NCBI RefSeq assembly: GCF_025947185.1
Contig: NZ_CP110001.1
Span: 1,364,001-1,428,000, forward strand
DNA: 64,000 bases
Reading direction: 5' to 3'
Source of the DNA: Flavobacterium sp. N2038
Lineage (GTDB): Bacteria > Bacteroidota > Bacteroidia > Flavobacteriales > Flavobacteriaceae
Shown: positions 53,254 to 62,072 of the stretch, piece by piece
How positions within the stretch are numbered: the stretch's first letter is position 1
How the letters are laid out: each line of letters opens with the position of its first letter
Made by a program: the position numbers and the translations under genes
Notes under the pieces: generated by a model
The model's input: the letters and a program-made list of their open reading frames with translations, nothing else
Database searches by the model: none
What the model was told of the DNA's origin: nothing

Positions 53254-53301
53254 GTTTTTAGATTATTGTTAAAAAACAATTATTAATTAATTGTTTAATT
53301 C

Positions 53302-53309
53302 TATCTTTG
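53302..53309 (+). promoter_or_regulatory. -7 element TATCTTTG of the O-acetylation operon
   Basis: TATCTTTG matches the consensus and lies about 80 bases before the GTG start. Confidence 0.5.
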
Positions 53310-53390
53310 CGCATATTTTTTTTACAAGGAATTAACAGGAATTTTAGAGATTTAATTTCTGTAGCCATACTTTAAAGTTTTAAATCACAA

Positions 53391-54872
53391 GTGAATACAA
53401 AATCCTATTTTTTTCAGTCTTTTGCTATTGTAGCATTAGCATTTGTTGCTTTTATTGGATTCAAGCAAATTTTGCCGGATAAAATTTTTTCTGAAAGCAA
53501 AATAAATTCCAAAAATGTACTTATCGACAGCTTGCTTTTAGAAGCCGTAGCTAAAGATTCGTTAAGCGAAAATGACAGTATCAGCTCAATAGAAGATGCT
53601 CAGGGGAAAGAAGAAATCGTTTATAATAACATCGAAGGAATTGAATTTCCATCGGAGACTTTTGATAATTATAAAGGATATCAATACCTGCTTTCGTTTT
53701 ACGAGAAATTATATCAACTGGAGAAAAATCCGGAATCTAATGTCAGAATCGCGTATTACGGAGATTCAATGACAGATGGTGATTTAATTGTTCAGGATGT
53801 AAGAACAAATTATCAGGAACGTTTTGGAGGAAATGGAGTTGGTTTTGTTTCTATAACCTCAGAATCGGCAGCATCGCGTGGGTCTGTTAAATCTACCTAT
53901 TCTAAAAACTGGAAAACGCAGTCTTACTTAAATGTAAAACATCCTTCAAGTCCTTTTGGAGTAAACGGTCATGTATTTTTTGCAAATGATAAAGCAAATA
54001 CAACATGGGTGCAGTATGAAGCAGGAACAAATAAATATTCAACAACTTTAGATAATCCGACTTTATTTTACGGAAGATCTTCTAAAAAAGGAAAAGTGAA
54101 TTTTATTATCGGAAAAGATACTTTAAAGAAAAGTCTTAGTCCTAATAATTTAATCAATACCCTAAAAGTAAGTTCAGGACATCTGAAAGCATTTAAAGCT
54201 AATTTTATAAATGCAGATTCTATCCCGATTTATGGTTTCAATTTTGATAACGGAAGTGGTGTACACGTGGATAACTTCTCTCAGAGAGGAAATTCCGGAT
54301 TGCCAATTTCAACTTTCAACGCGAGTGTAATGCAGGGATTTAATAATAATCTGAAATACGATTTGATTATTTTGCATTACGGAACTAACGTACTGAATTA
54401 TGGAACAAAAAACTATTCATGGTACGAAAGAGGGATGACCAAAACGGTCAATAAAATAAAAGAATCTTTTCCGGGAGTTTCTATCCTAATTGTTTCAACG
54501 GCCGATAAATCGACCAAATATGACCAGGAAATGAAAACCGATTCGGCTGTAGTGCCTTTGGTAAAGTCACAAAAGAGATATGCACTCGATACAGAATCTG
54601 GTTTTGTGAATTTGTATACCTTAATGGGAGGAGACGGATCGATGGTAAAATGGGTTGACGAATCGCCGGCAAGAGCCAATAAAGATTATACACACTTTAA
54701 TCAGCGTGGTGCAAAAGCAATTGGAAATTTATTATACAGTCAATTAAATAAAGGCTACGAAGAATATAAAATATTGCGTGAAAAACGTGATGCCGTCTCT
54801 CATCAGCAAAGAGCGGCTCGAAAAACAAATACAGATTCCGTTTCTGTAAAAAAAGATAGTGTAAATGAATAA
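53391..54872 (+). CDS. SGNH/GDSL-hydrolase-fold protein, membrane-anchored (operon gene 1)
   Basis: 493 residues with a GTG start; the N-terminus has one membrane segment (about residues 9-27). The SGNH domain, from about residue 115, has block I RIAYYGDSMTDGDLI, with the nucleophilic Ser in GDS, the Gly block GGNGVGF, and the Asn block ILHYGTNVLNYG. The last block, DYTHFN, gives Asp and His. This is the periplasmic acyl-transfer or esterase partner expected with MBOAT proteins. The C-terminus is basic and low in complexity. It overlaps the next gene by eight bases. Confidence 0.85.
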   Translation: MNTKSYFFQSFAIVALAFVAFIGFKQILPDKIFSESKINSKNVLIDSLLLEAVAKDSLSENDSISSIEDAQGKEEIVYNNIEGIEFPSETFDNYKGYQYLLSFYEKLYQLEKNPESNVRIAYYGDSMTDGDLIVQDVRTNYQERFGGNGVGFVSITSESAASRGSVKSTYSKNWKTQSYLNVKHPSSPFGVNGHVFFANDKANTTWVQYEAGTNKYSTTLDNPTLFYGRSSKKGKVNFIIGKDTLKKSLSPNNLINTLKVSSGHLKAFKANFINADSIPIYGFNFDNGSGVHVDNFSQRGNSGLPISTFNASVMQGFNNNLKYDLIILHYGTNVLNYGTKNYSWYERGMTKTVNKIKESFPGVSILIVSTADKSTKYDQEMKTDSAVVPLVKSQKRYALDTESGFVNLYTLMGGDGSMVKWVDESPARANKDYTHFNQRGAKAIGNLLYSQLNKGYEEYKILREKRDAVSHQQRAARKTNTDSVSVKKDSVNE

Positions 54873-56283
54873 ACTAATTATTTTTTTCTGTTGTCTTTTT
54901 TTCTCAACAAATGATAAGACGCAAAAAACAGATCCACTTCCAATAACAAAAAGTATGATTCACAAAGTCGATTCAGTAGTAATTGATCCCGTTTCTGATG
55001 ATCCCATTTATAATGCGAAAGTATTAGAAGATTTTTTTGAAAAGTTAAAGAAAAACGAAAATCAGAATAATCAGAAAATAAATATTGTTCATATAGGGGA
55101 TTCTCATATTCAGAGTGATTTAATGACCAATGAAATTAGGAAAAAATTACAGCAAAACTTTGGTAATGGTGGTCGTGGTCTTGTTTTTCCTTATCAGCTT
55201 GCTAAAACAAATGGTTCCTACAACGAACGATTTTATTCGAATAGAGGCTGGGAAAGTTATAGAAATATCTATCCCGAAAAAAATCACCCTGTTGGGTTAT
55301 GCGGTATAGGACTTTGGAGAGATACTGGAGGATTTGCTGTAGAATTGCGAGTAAAAGATCCGGCTTATAAATTCAATACAATTCATATTATCACGCCTCA
55401 AAATCAGAATATGTTTGATTTGGCTACTTCATCTCAGGTCAATCTGATTCAGTCAACAGAGAAAAAAGTAATCACGCATAAAATAAAAAAAGGAGAAGCT
55501 ATTTCGACGATTGCAGATAAATATAATATTTCTGTTTCAGAGATTAAGAGAGTAAATGGATTAAAGTCAAATAACATTCGTGCCGGGAGAATGCTGAAAA
55601 TTCCAACAAATGAGACAAAGCCAAAAACAATTAAAAGTTCAGAATTTGTTTCGTTAAATATAGAATCGGATTCTTTTTCACATTATTATAAATCGGATAA
55701 AGCTTTAGAAAAAATCTATTTGATTCCGAATAAAGAAGCCTCAAAATACGAATTGAACGGAATTGTTTTAGAGAAAGATACTTCGGGACTAATTTATAAT
55801 TCAATTGGAGTAAATGGTGCAAAATATTCAGATTACAATAAATACCCATTGTTTTTTGAGCAGCTAAAAGCTTTGCATCCGGATTTACTGGTTTTTTCGT
55901 TGGGAACAAATGAAAGTTATGAAAAACTGGAAGCCAGAGATTATATTAAACATCTTAGAGAGTTTATAAGTAATATAAAAGCGCAAAATATAAATGTTCC
56001 TATAATTGTGATGACGCCGCCGCCGTCCTTACTTAGAAGAAAGCCCAATACCTACATTCGTGATTATACCAGGGAGCTTTTGGAAACAGCGAAAAACGAT
56101 GGATTTGCTGTTTGGGATTTATATGATGAATTGGGAGGCATGGATGGAATAAGAGGCTTAAAAACTCAGGGATTAATTGGTCCGGATTGGGTTCATTATT
56201 CTAAAAAAGGATACGAGAAACAAGGAAACATGTTTTCGGCAGCATTTTTAAAAGCATACGATAATTTTAAATTAAGAAAGTAA
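54865..56283 (+). CDS. LysM-containing SGNH/GDSL-hydrolase-fold protein (operon gene 2)
   Basis: 472 residues. A signal peptide or anchor is at the N-terminus. The first half of the SGNH domain has NIVHIGDSHIQSDLMTNEI (Ser in GDS) and FGNGGRGLVFPYQL. A LysM domain is inserted near residues 205-255: THKIKKGEAISTIADKYNIS, VSEIKRVNGLKSNNIRAGRM and LKIPTN. The SGNH domain then resumes with VFSLGTNESYEKLEARD (Asn), VIVMTPPPSLLRRKP, and GPDWVHYSKKGY (Asp, His). LysM binds peptidoglycan, so the enzyme probably acts at the wall. It is coupled to genes 1 and 3. Confidence 0.88.
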   Translation: MNKLIIFFCCLFFSTNDKTQKTDPLPITKSMIHKVDSVVIDPVSDDPIYNAKVLEDFFEKLKKNENQNNQKINIVHIGDSHIQSDLMTNEIRKKLQQNFGNGGRGLVFPYQLAKTNGSYNERFYSNRGWESYRNIYPEKNHPVGLCGIGLWRDTGGFAVELRVKDPAYKFNTIHIITPQNQNMFDLATSSQVNLIQSTEKKVITHKIKKGEAISTIADKYNISVSEIKRVNGLKSNNIRAGRMLKIPTNETKPKTIKSSEFVSLNIESDSFSHYYKSDKALEKIYLIPNKEASKYELNGIVLEKDTSGLIYNSIGVNGAKYSDYNKYPLFFEQLKALHPDLLVFSLGTNESYEKLEARDYIKHLREFISNIKAQNINVPIIVMTPPPSLLRRKPNTYIRDYTRELLETAKNDGFAVWDLYDELGGMDGIRGLKTQGLIGPDWVHYSKKGYEKQGNMFSAAFLKAYDNFKLRK

Positions 56284-56284
56284 A

Positions 56285-57967
56285 TTGATAACAATAGATA
56301 GCATTAATGATTGGTTCATTCAAAATTTTGGTGCAATTTCAATAGAACAAGTTAAAGGTTGGTTTATATATAATCCAGACGAAAAATTATTATTTAATAC
56401 CGGTTTATTCCTTGGATTATTTCTGGTTTTCTATTTTGTGTATGCCTTTTTGCGCAAAACATTTTATTTGAGATTAACCTACGTTATTCTCTTCTCGCTT
56501 TTCTTTTATTACAAGTCAAGCGGTATTTATTTTCTGTTGCTTTTGCTTTCGTCTGTTGTAGATTACGGGCTAAGTCAGATTATTTTCAGAGCAACTAAAG
56601 ACACTACTAAGAAAGTATATCTAGTTATAAGTGTGATCCTGAACTTAGGATTGCTGGGGTATTTTAAGTACATGAACTTTATGATTGTGACATTCAATGA
56701 TATGTTTCATGGTAATTACCAGCTACACGATATTTTTCTTCCTGTCGGAATTTCATTCTATACTTTTCAGTCAATGAGTTATATTATTGAAATTTATCGT
56801 GAAGAAATTAAACCGACAAAAAACTATATCGAATATTTATTTTTCGTTTCGTTTTTTCCACAATTAGTTGCCGGGCCAATTGTACGTGCAAAAGACTTTC
56901 TTCCGCAGATTTATCAAAAACTAAATCTGACACAACAAGATGTAAACAATGCTTTGTTTTTGATTATTGGAGGATTAATAAAGAAAACGGTAATCTCAAA
57001 TTACATTTCAGTAAATTTTGTCGACCGTGTTTTTGATACGCCTTTAACCTATACTTCTTTTGAAAATTTAATGGCATCATACGGATATGCGATTCAAATC
57101 TATTGTGATTTTTCCGGATACTCAGATATGGCAATCGGAATTGCTTTGTTACTTGGATTCAAATTACCGGTCAATTTTAGAACACCATATAAATCAACTT
57201 CGATTACAGATTTCTGGAGAAGATGGCATATTTCACTTTCAACCTGGTTAAAAGATTTCTTATACATTTCGATGGGAGGAAACCGTGAAGGCTCATTTGC
57301 AGGATTTTTATTCCCAAGCTTATTTTTCTTCGGATTATTAGTCTGGGGAATTACAAGTTACAGTACAAGTATAATCCCACTAATTGTTGCTTCAGTTTCA
57401 ATTTTACTTTTTTGTTTGTCATTCCTTCTTTCAAGTAAAAGAAAACAAACCTTAGTGACCAATTTAAATTTGTTTACTACTATGCTTTTAGGTGGATTAT
57501 GGCACGGAGCAGGAGCACAATTTATTGTTTGGGGAGCTTTACACGGATTAGCTTTGGCAGTTCATAAGATTTTTGTTGAATTCTTTCCTTCAAAAAAAGA
57601 TAAAAAACCGAACTTCTTATGGAGATTCTTTTCCATCCTGATTACATTTCATTTTGTAGTTTTCTGTTGGATATTTTTCCGTGCAAGAGATTTCGAAACA
57701 GCGTTACAGGTAATAAATAATATCGGACAGTTAACATTTGAACCAGAGCTTTGGCAGACGGTTATTATAGGGTACAAAAATGTATTCTTATTAATGTTGT
57801 TCGGATACGTTTGGCATTTCCTTCCGGAAGTTATCACAGACAAAATGAAGTTTGTTTTCGACAAAACACCATTACTATTAAAAGCTGTAATTCTGGGCTT
57901 CGTTTACTGGATTGTTTACGCAACATCAGTGGCAGGTTCACAACCTTTTATTTACTTTCAATTTTAA
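56285..57967 (+). CDS. MBOAT-family O-acyltransferase (AlgI-like; operon gene 3)
   Basis: 560 residues starting at a TTG directly after the previous stop (one base between); no ATG is available without losing the N-terminal helices. About 11 transmembrane helices are visible. MBOAT motifs are IFLPVGISFYTFQSMSYIIE, VAGPIVRAKDFLPQI, IQIYCDFSGYSDMAIGI, NFRTPYKSTSITDFWRRWHI and the catalytic His in GGLWHGAGAQFIVWGALHG. It moves acyl groups from a cytoplasmic donor to a periplasmic carrier. With two SGNH proteins it forms an O-acetylation system similar to AlgI/J/X or PatA/PatB. Confidence 0.93.
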   Translation: MITIDSINDWFIQNFGAISIEQVKGWFIYNPDEKLLFNTGLFLGLFLVFYFVYAFLRKTFYLRLTYVILFSLFFYYKSSGIYFLLLLLSSVVDYGLSQIIFRATKDTTKKVYLVISVILNLGLLGYFKYMNFMIVTFNDMFHGNYQLHDIFLPVGISFYTFQSMSYIIEIYREEIKPTKNYIEYLFFVSFFPQLVAGPIVRAKDFLPQIYQKLNLTQQDVNNALFLIIGGLIKKTVISNYISVNFVDRVFDTPLTYTSFENLMASYGYAIQIYCDFSGYSDMAIGIALLLGFKLPVNFRTPYKSTSITDFWRRWHISLSTWLKDFLYISMGGNREGSFAGFLFPSLFFFGLLVWGITSYSTSIIPLIVASVSILLFCLSFLLSSKRKQTLVTNLNLFTTMLLGGLWHGAGAQFIVWGALHGLALAVHKIFVEFFPSKKDKKPNFLWRFFSILITFHFVVFCWIFFRARDFETALQVINNIGQLTFEPELWQTVIIGYKNVFLLMLFGYVWHFLPEVITDKMKFVFDKTPLLLKAVILGFVYWIVYATSVAGSQPFIYFQF

Positions 57968-57982
57968 ATTTAAAGGTTTATA

Positions 57983-58207
57983 GCCGCAAAGGCACTAAGG
58001 CGCAAAGGTTTTATTCTTTGCGCCTTTTTTTCTTTTGCCACAGATTAGAAGGATTAAAATGATTTTTCTCACGCAGATTTTGCAGATATTGGTGATTTTT
58101 TTCATACTCTATCTAAAAAATGATCTGCAAAATCTGCGAGAGAAAAATAATTAGAGAAATTAGCGTAATTCGTGGCAAAAAACTTTGCGCCTTAGTGCCT
58201 TCGTGGC
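57983..58207. repeat. Nested inverted-repeat element (GGCACTAAGGCGCAAAG type)
   Basis: Outer arms 57983-58007 (GCCGCAAAGGCACTAAGGCG, then CAAAG) and 58183-58207 match over 25 bases with two mismatches. Inner arms 58063-58087 (TTTTTCTCACGCAGATTTTG, then CAGAT) and 58123-58147 match with one. GCCACAGATTA lies between. It fills the gap between the MBOAT gene and ffh; no gene is visible inside. Confidence 0.85.
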
Positions 58208-58230
58208 AAAAAATTGCGCATAAATAAAAA

Positions 58231-58261
58231 TTGCCTGAAATGTCTAATTAGATTATCTTTG
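58231..58261 (+). promoter_or_regulatory. ffh promoter
   Basis: TTG at 58231-58233 and TATCTTTG at 58254-58261, 20 bases apart, 22 bases before the ffh ATG. Confidence 0.6.
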
Positions 58262-58283
58262 CACTTCAAATAAAGAAAATAGT

Positions 58284-59636
58284 ATGTTTGATAATTTAAG
58301 TGATAAGTTAGATAAAGCGTTCCATATATTAAAAGGACACGGTAAAATTACAGAAGTAAACGTTGCCGATACTTTAAAAGAAGTTCGTCGTGCATTACTT
58401 GATGCCGATGTTAACTTTAAAATTGCTAAAGATTTTACAACCAAAGTAAAAGAAAAAGCAATTGGTCAGGATGTATTAACTACGCTTCAGCCAGGACAAT
58501 TGTTGGTGAAGTTAGTTAAAGACGAACTGACTGAATTAATGGGAGGTGATGTAGCAGGTGTAAATCTTTCCGGGAATCCAAGCGTTATTTTAATGTCGGG
58601 ACTTCAGGGTTCTGGTAAAACTACTTTCTCAGGAAAATTAGCTAATTTCTTAAAAACAAAGAAAAACAAAAAACCACTTCTTGTAGCGTGTGATATCTAC
58701 CGTCCGGCGGCGATCAATCAGTTACATGTTGTTGGAGATCAAATAGGTGTTGAGGTTTACTCAGAGCCAGAAAATAAAAATCCTGTTGAGATTGCTCAAA
58801 ATGCAATTAAACATGCAAAAGCAAACGGTTTCAATGTAGTTATCGTCGATACTGCAGGTCGTTTGGCGGTAGATCAGGAAATGATGGACGAAATTGCACG
58901 TGTACACAAAGCAATTCAACCACAAGAAACATTGTTCGTTGTCGACTCTATGACAGGACAAGATGCTGTAAACACAGCAAAAGCTTTCAACGATATCCTG
59001 AATTTTGATGGAGTTATCTTAACGAAATTAGATGGTGATACTCGTGGTGGAGCTGCAATTTCGATTAAATCGGTTGTAAACAAACCAATTAAATTTGTTG
59101 GTACAGGCGAGAAGATGGAAGCAATTGATGTTTTCTATCCAGATCGTATGGCTGAGCGTATTCTTGGTATGGGAGACGTTGTGTCACTTGTAGAAAGAGC
59201 TCAGGAACAATTTGACGAAGAAGAAGCAAGAAAACTTCAAAAGAAAATCGCTAAAAACGAATTTGGTTTTGATGATTTCTTAACGCAGATTCAGCAAGTA
59301 AAGAAAATGGGTAATATGAAAGACCTGGTTGGAATGATACCTGGAGCTTCAAAAGCCATGAAAGATGTAGAAATAGAAGATGACGCTTTTAAACATATAG
59401 AAGCAATCATTCACTCGATGACGCCAATCGAAAGAAGCAAACCGGCCATAATCGACGTAAAAAGAAAAGCCAGAATCGCTAAAGGTTCAGGAACTAAAGT
59501 CGAGCAGGTAAATCAGTTAATGAAGCAGTTTGACCAAATGAGTAAAATGATGAAGATGATGCAAGGTCCGGGCGGAAAAAACCTGATGAAAATGATGGGA
59601 GGCATGAAAGGAATGCCAGGAGGAATGCCGAGATAA
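58284..59636 (+). CDS. ffh: Signal recognition particle protein (SRP54 homologue)
   Basis: A GTPase that binds signal sequences and 4.5S RNA for co-translational targeting. The N domain (MFDNLSDKLDKAFHILKGHG) precedes the G domain with GLQGSGKTTFSGKLANFL, DTAGRLAVDQ, TKLDGDTRGGAA and VGTGEKMEAIDVF. The methionine-rich M domain ends the protein: MKQFDQMSKMMKMMQGPGG and the final MGGMKGMPGG. 450 residues is normal. The 4.5S RNA gene is not in this window. Confidence 0.97.
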   Translation: MFDNLSDKLDKAFHILKGHGKITEVNVADTLKEVRRALLDADVNFKIAKDFTTKVKEKAIGQDVLTTLQPGQLLVKLVKDELTELMGGDVAGVNLSGNPSVILMSGLQGSGKTTFSGKLANFLKTKKNKKPLLVACDIYRPAAINQLHVVGDQIGVEVYSEPENKNPVEIAQNAIKHAKANGFNVVIVDTAGRLAVDQEMMDEIARVHKAIQPQETLFVVDSMTGQDAVNTAKAFNDILNFDGVILTKLDGDTRGGAAISIKSVVNKPIKFVGTGEKMEAIDVFYPDRMAERILGMGDVVSLVERAQEQFDEEEARKLQKKIAKNEFGFDDFLTQIQQVKKMGNMKDLVGMIPGASKAMKDVEIEDDAFKHIEAIIHSMTPIERSKPAIIDVKRKARIAKGSGTKVEQVNQLMKQFDQMSKMMKMMQGPGGKNLMKMMGGMKGMPGGMPR

Positions 59637-59645
59637 TAAAAAATA

Positions 59646-59698
59646 AAAGTTTCAAGTTTCAGGTTTCAAGTTAGGAGACTGAAATTTGAAACTTTTTT
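59646..59698 (+). terminator. ffh terminator within a TTTCAAGTTTC repeat
   Basis: AAAGTTTCAAGTTTCAG and CTGAAATTTGAAACTTT pair with one mismatch, followed by more Ts. The neighbourhood repeats GTTTCAAG, GGTTTCAAG and GAAACATGAAAC up to the folD ATG, like the GGAATTTGG blocks. Confidence 0.75.
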
Positions 59699-59762
59699 AA
59701 TTCAATAAATATTAGTTTCGCAAATATCGTGAAACATGAAACTTTAAACCTGAAACAACACA

Positions 59763-60650
59763 ATGCAACTACTAGACGGTAAAAAAACATCTGAAGACAT
59801 TAAAAACGAAATCGCAGCTGAAGTTCAAGCTATAAAAGACGCTGGGGGAAAAGTTCCTCATCTGGCAGCTGTCTTAGTGGGCAACAACGGCGCAAGTTTA
59901 ACTTACGTAGGAAGTAAAGTAAAATCTTGCCAGCAAATTGGTTTTGATTCTACTTTGGTTGCTTTGCCTGAAACTATTACCGAGGCTGAATTACTGGATA
60001 AAATCAAAGAATTAAACGAAGATGATAATCTTGACGGATACATTGTTCAATTGCCTTTACCAAAACACATCGACGAGCAAAAAATCTTATTAGCAATCGA
60101 TCCTGATAAGGACGTAGACGGATTTCATCCAACAAACTTTGGAAGAATGGCGCTGGAAATGGAAAGTTTTATTCCTGCAACACCATTTGGAATTATGGAA
60201 TTGTTAGAGCGTTACAAAGTAGAAACTTCAGGAAAACATACTGTTGTAATTGGAAGAAGCCATATCGTTGGGAGACCAATGAGTATATTAATGAGCCGTA
60301 AAGGTAATCCCGGAGATTCAACTGTTACTTTAACGCACAGCCGTACTAAAAACTTAGCAGAATTTACTAAAAATGCAGATATCATTATTACCGCTTTAGG
60401 AGTTCCTGAATTTTTAAAAGGTGATATGGTAAAAGACGGAGTAGTAATTATAGACGTTGGAATTACTCGTGTAGATGATGCATCGAACTCAAAAGGTTAC
60501 GTTATTAAAGGTGACGTTGACTTTGACGGAGTAAGCAAAAAAGCATCTTACATTACGCCAGTTCCTGGTGGAGTAGGGCCAATGACAATTGCAATGCTGC
60601 TTAAAAATACACTTTTAGCACGTAAAATGAGAAGTGCAAGAAATCAATAA
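59763..60650 (+). CDS. folD: Bifunctional methylenetetrahydrofolate dehydrogenase / methenyltetrahydrofolate cyclohydrolase
   Basis: Interconverts 5,10-methylene-, 5,10-methenyl- and 10-formyl-tetrahydrofolate. Motifs are [13 protein letters not shown] (catalytic Lys in the YVxxK motif), [38 protein letters not shown], the NADP-binding [14 protein letters not shown], and the C-terminal [16 protein letters not shown]. 295 residues. It starts 126 bases after ffh and has its own terminator. Confidence 0.96.
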   Translation: MQLLDGKKTSEDIKNEIAAEVQAIKDAGGKVPHLAAVLVGNNGASLTYVGSKVKSCQQIGFDSTLVALPETITEAELLDKIKELNEDDNLDGYIVQLPLPKHIDEQKILLAIDPDKDVDGFHPTNFGRMALEMESFIPATPFGIMELLERYKVETSGKHTVVIGRSHIVGRPMSILMSRKGNPGDSTVTLTHSRTKNLAEFTKNADIIITALGVPEFLKGDMVKDGVVIIDVGITRVDDASNSKGYVIKGDVDFDGVSKKASYITPVPGGVGPMTIAMLLKNTLLARKMRSARNQ

Positions 60651-60668
60651 TTTCTTCTCAAAATACTT

Positions 60669-60699
60669 AAAAAGCCTGTTCGTTTGAACAGGCTTTTTT
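60669..60699 (+). terminator. folD terminator
   Basis: AAAAAGCCTGTTC and GAACAGGCTTTTT form a perfect stem around GTTT. Confidence 0.88.
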
Positions 60700-60720
60700 A
60701 TTGCATAACTATTTTTTTTT

Positions 60721-60758
60721 AAACATATAGCCCCAATAGCTATCGGGGCTACGTGTTT
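60721..60758. repeat. Palindromic repeat with CCCCAATAGCTATCGGGG core
   Basis: AAACATATAGCCCC and GGGGCTACGTGTTT pair with one mismatch and one G-U; the loop contains the palindrome ATAGCTAT. It is a second, non-terminator-like hairpin just after the folD terminator. Confidence 0.7.
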
Positions 60759-60807
60759 AAAAAACTGCCCAAAGTGCCATTTTAATATTTAATTAATATT
60801 TTAAAGT

Positions 60808-60837
60808 TTTGGTTCTTAAAAATAAAGGATACTTTTG
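60808..60837 (+). promoter_or_regulatory. corA promoter
   Basis: TTTG at 60808-60811 and TACTTTTG at 60830-60837, 18 bases apart. The expected start of transcription is near 60844, leaving a leader of about 100 bases. Confidence 0.6.
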
Positions 60838-60862
60838 CACCACTTAAAAAACACTTCTCCAA

Positions 60863-60925
60863 ATGGACGATTATTATTCGTTAGTACTTAATTAAAAGCA
60901 GCTTTTGAAAATTTCAAAATGCTGC
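60863..60925 (+). promoter_or_regulatory. corA leader: ten-codon frame followed by hairpin
   Basis: ATG at 60863 opens MDDYYSLVLN and stops at 60893-60895. Three bases on, GCAGC-TTTTGAAA and TTTCAAAA-T-GCTGC form a long hairpin (60898-60925). The corA ATG is at 60947. The arrangement looks like a leader-peptide/attenuation or occlusion device, but this is a guess. Confidence 0.35.
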
Positions 60926-60946
60926 GATAAAACCCTGTATTTTGAA

Positions 60947-61873
60947 ATGAAAGCCTTTTACACAAACGACAACGGATTACTACAAATACCAAAATGGATT
61001 CCAAACTGCTGGATAAGTATCGAGGATCCCACAGAAACAGAAAAAAAATATTTACTGGAAGAACTTCAAATTCCCGAAGCATTCTACAATGATATCGAAG
61101 ATATCGATGAAAGACCCCGTATAGAAATTGAAGATGGCTGGACGCTTATCATCATGCGTGTTCCTATAAAAAGTAATGATATTAAACTTCCTTTTCAGAC
61201 CATTCCGATGGGGATAATTTTCAAAGACGATGTCTGCGTAACCATCACTTTTTACAAAACAGAAGTTATCTATGATTTTATGTTGTATTCACGACGCAAA
61301 AACATTCAGGTAAAAGATAATTTCGACTGGGTTTTGAGATTGCTCCTTTCATCAAGTGTTTGGTACTTAAAATATTTAAAACAAGTCAATCAGAAAATAA
61401 AACTGGCAGAGGATAATTTAGAGAAATCCATCAAAAATGAAGAATTGCAGGCCCTGCTTCAAATCGAAAAATGTTTAGTGTTCTTTATTACCTCATTAAA
61501 AGCAAATGATGTCTTATTTCAACGCATTAAAAATCTAAAAGCACATAAAGCAAATTACGATCCAGACTTATTAGAAGATGTCGAAATCGAATTAAGCCAG
61601 GCACAGGATACGGCCAATATTTACAGTAATATCCTCACTGGAATGATGGACGCTTATGCATCGGTCATTTCCAATAATATGAATAACATCATGAAGCAAA
61701 TGACTTCAATTTCGATCATATTGATGATTCCGACATTAATTGCCAGTTTGTACGGAATGAACGTACCAAATGGTCTGGAAGAAAGTAAATATGGTATCTG
61801 GATACTGCTTTTAGTTTCTATAGTGCTATCAACTTTCGGAGTCTTTTTATTCAAAAGAAGAAGATGGTTTTAA
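60947..61873 (+). CDS. corA: CorA-family divalent cation (Mg2+/Co2+) transporter
   Basis: 308 residues from ATG 60947; an in-frame TTG at 60905 lies inside the leader hairpin and is rejected. The N-terminal cytoplasmic funnel has WISIEDPTETEKKYLLEEL and IIMRVPIK. A long helix follows, and the C-terminal pair of transmembrane helices carries the selectivity motif YGMNVPNG (GMN) with the conserved MTSISIILMIPTLIASLYG before it. It ends in a basic KRRRWF. CorA normally imports magnesium; CorA-like zinc exporters also exist. It probably forms a pentamer in the inner membrane. Confidence 0.92.
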   Translation: MKAFYTNDNGLLQIPKWIPNCWISIEDPTETEKKYLLEELQIPEAFYNDIEDIDERPRIEIEDGWTLIIMRVPIKSNDIKLPFQTIPMGIIFKDDVCVTITFYKTEVIYDFMLYSRRKNIQVKDNFDWVLRLLLSSSVWYLKYLKQVNQKIKLAEDNLEKSIKNEELQALLQIEKCLVFFITSLKANDVLFQRIKNLKAHKANYDPDLLEDVEIELSQAQDTANIYSNILTGMMDAYASVISNNMNNIMKQMTSISIILMIPTLIASLYGMNVPNGLEESKYGIWILLLVSIVLSTFGVFLFKRRRWF

Positions 61874-61894
61874 TTTAAAAATTTAAAATAGTAA

Positions 61895-61923
61895 GAGCCT
61901 GTTCGTTAAGAATGGGCTTTTTC
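61895..61923 (+). terminator. corA terminator
   Basis: AGCCTGTTC and GAATGGGCT pair with two G-U pairs around GTTAA, followed by Ts. Confidence 0.7.
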
Positions 61924-61935
61924 GTTTTGTAATTT

Positions 61936-62049
61936 GGGCGTGACCGTGTTTGCAAAAAGGCGCATCAATCTTTGTGCGTATGCGCGCCTTTTTCAAACAC
62001 GGTCAGGCTATCCATGCTGCTTCGGCAGCTTATTCCTATCCTTCACGCA
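61936..62049 (+). repeat. Structured dispersed element, copy 2 (three-way-junction fold)
   Basis: Starts GGGCGTG and ends TCACGCA (closing stem GCGTG/CACGC). The long hairpin has arms 61942-61963 and 61984-62004 (GACCGTGTTTG…AAAAAGGCGC, one bulge). Next come the linker AGGCTATCC, the short hairpin GCTGC-TTCG-GCAGC, and TCCTATCC. Same plan as copy 1 at 15903-16017, but the long arm is different in sequence and the short stem has a compensatory change. Confidence 0.78.
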
Positions 62050-62072
62050 GCTCTTAGGGAATAATAAATCTA

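Noticed and set aside
60721..60758. Second folD terminator
   Set aside because: No T tract follows on the plus strand and the folD terminator is already complete; it looks like a dispersed palindrome.
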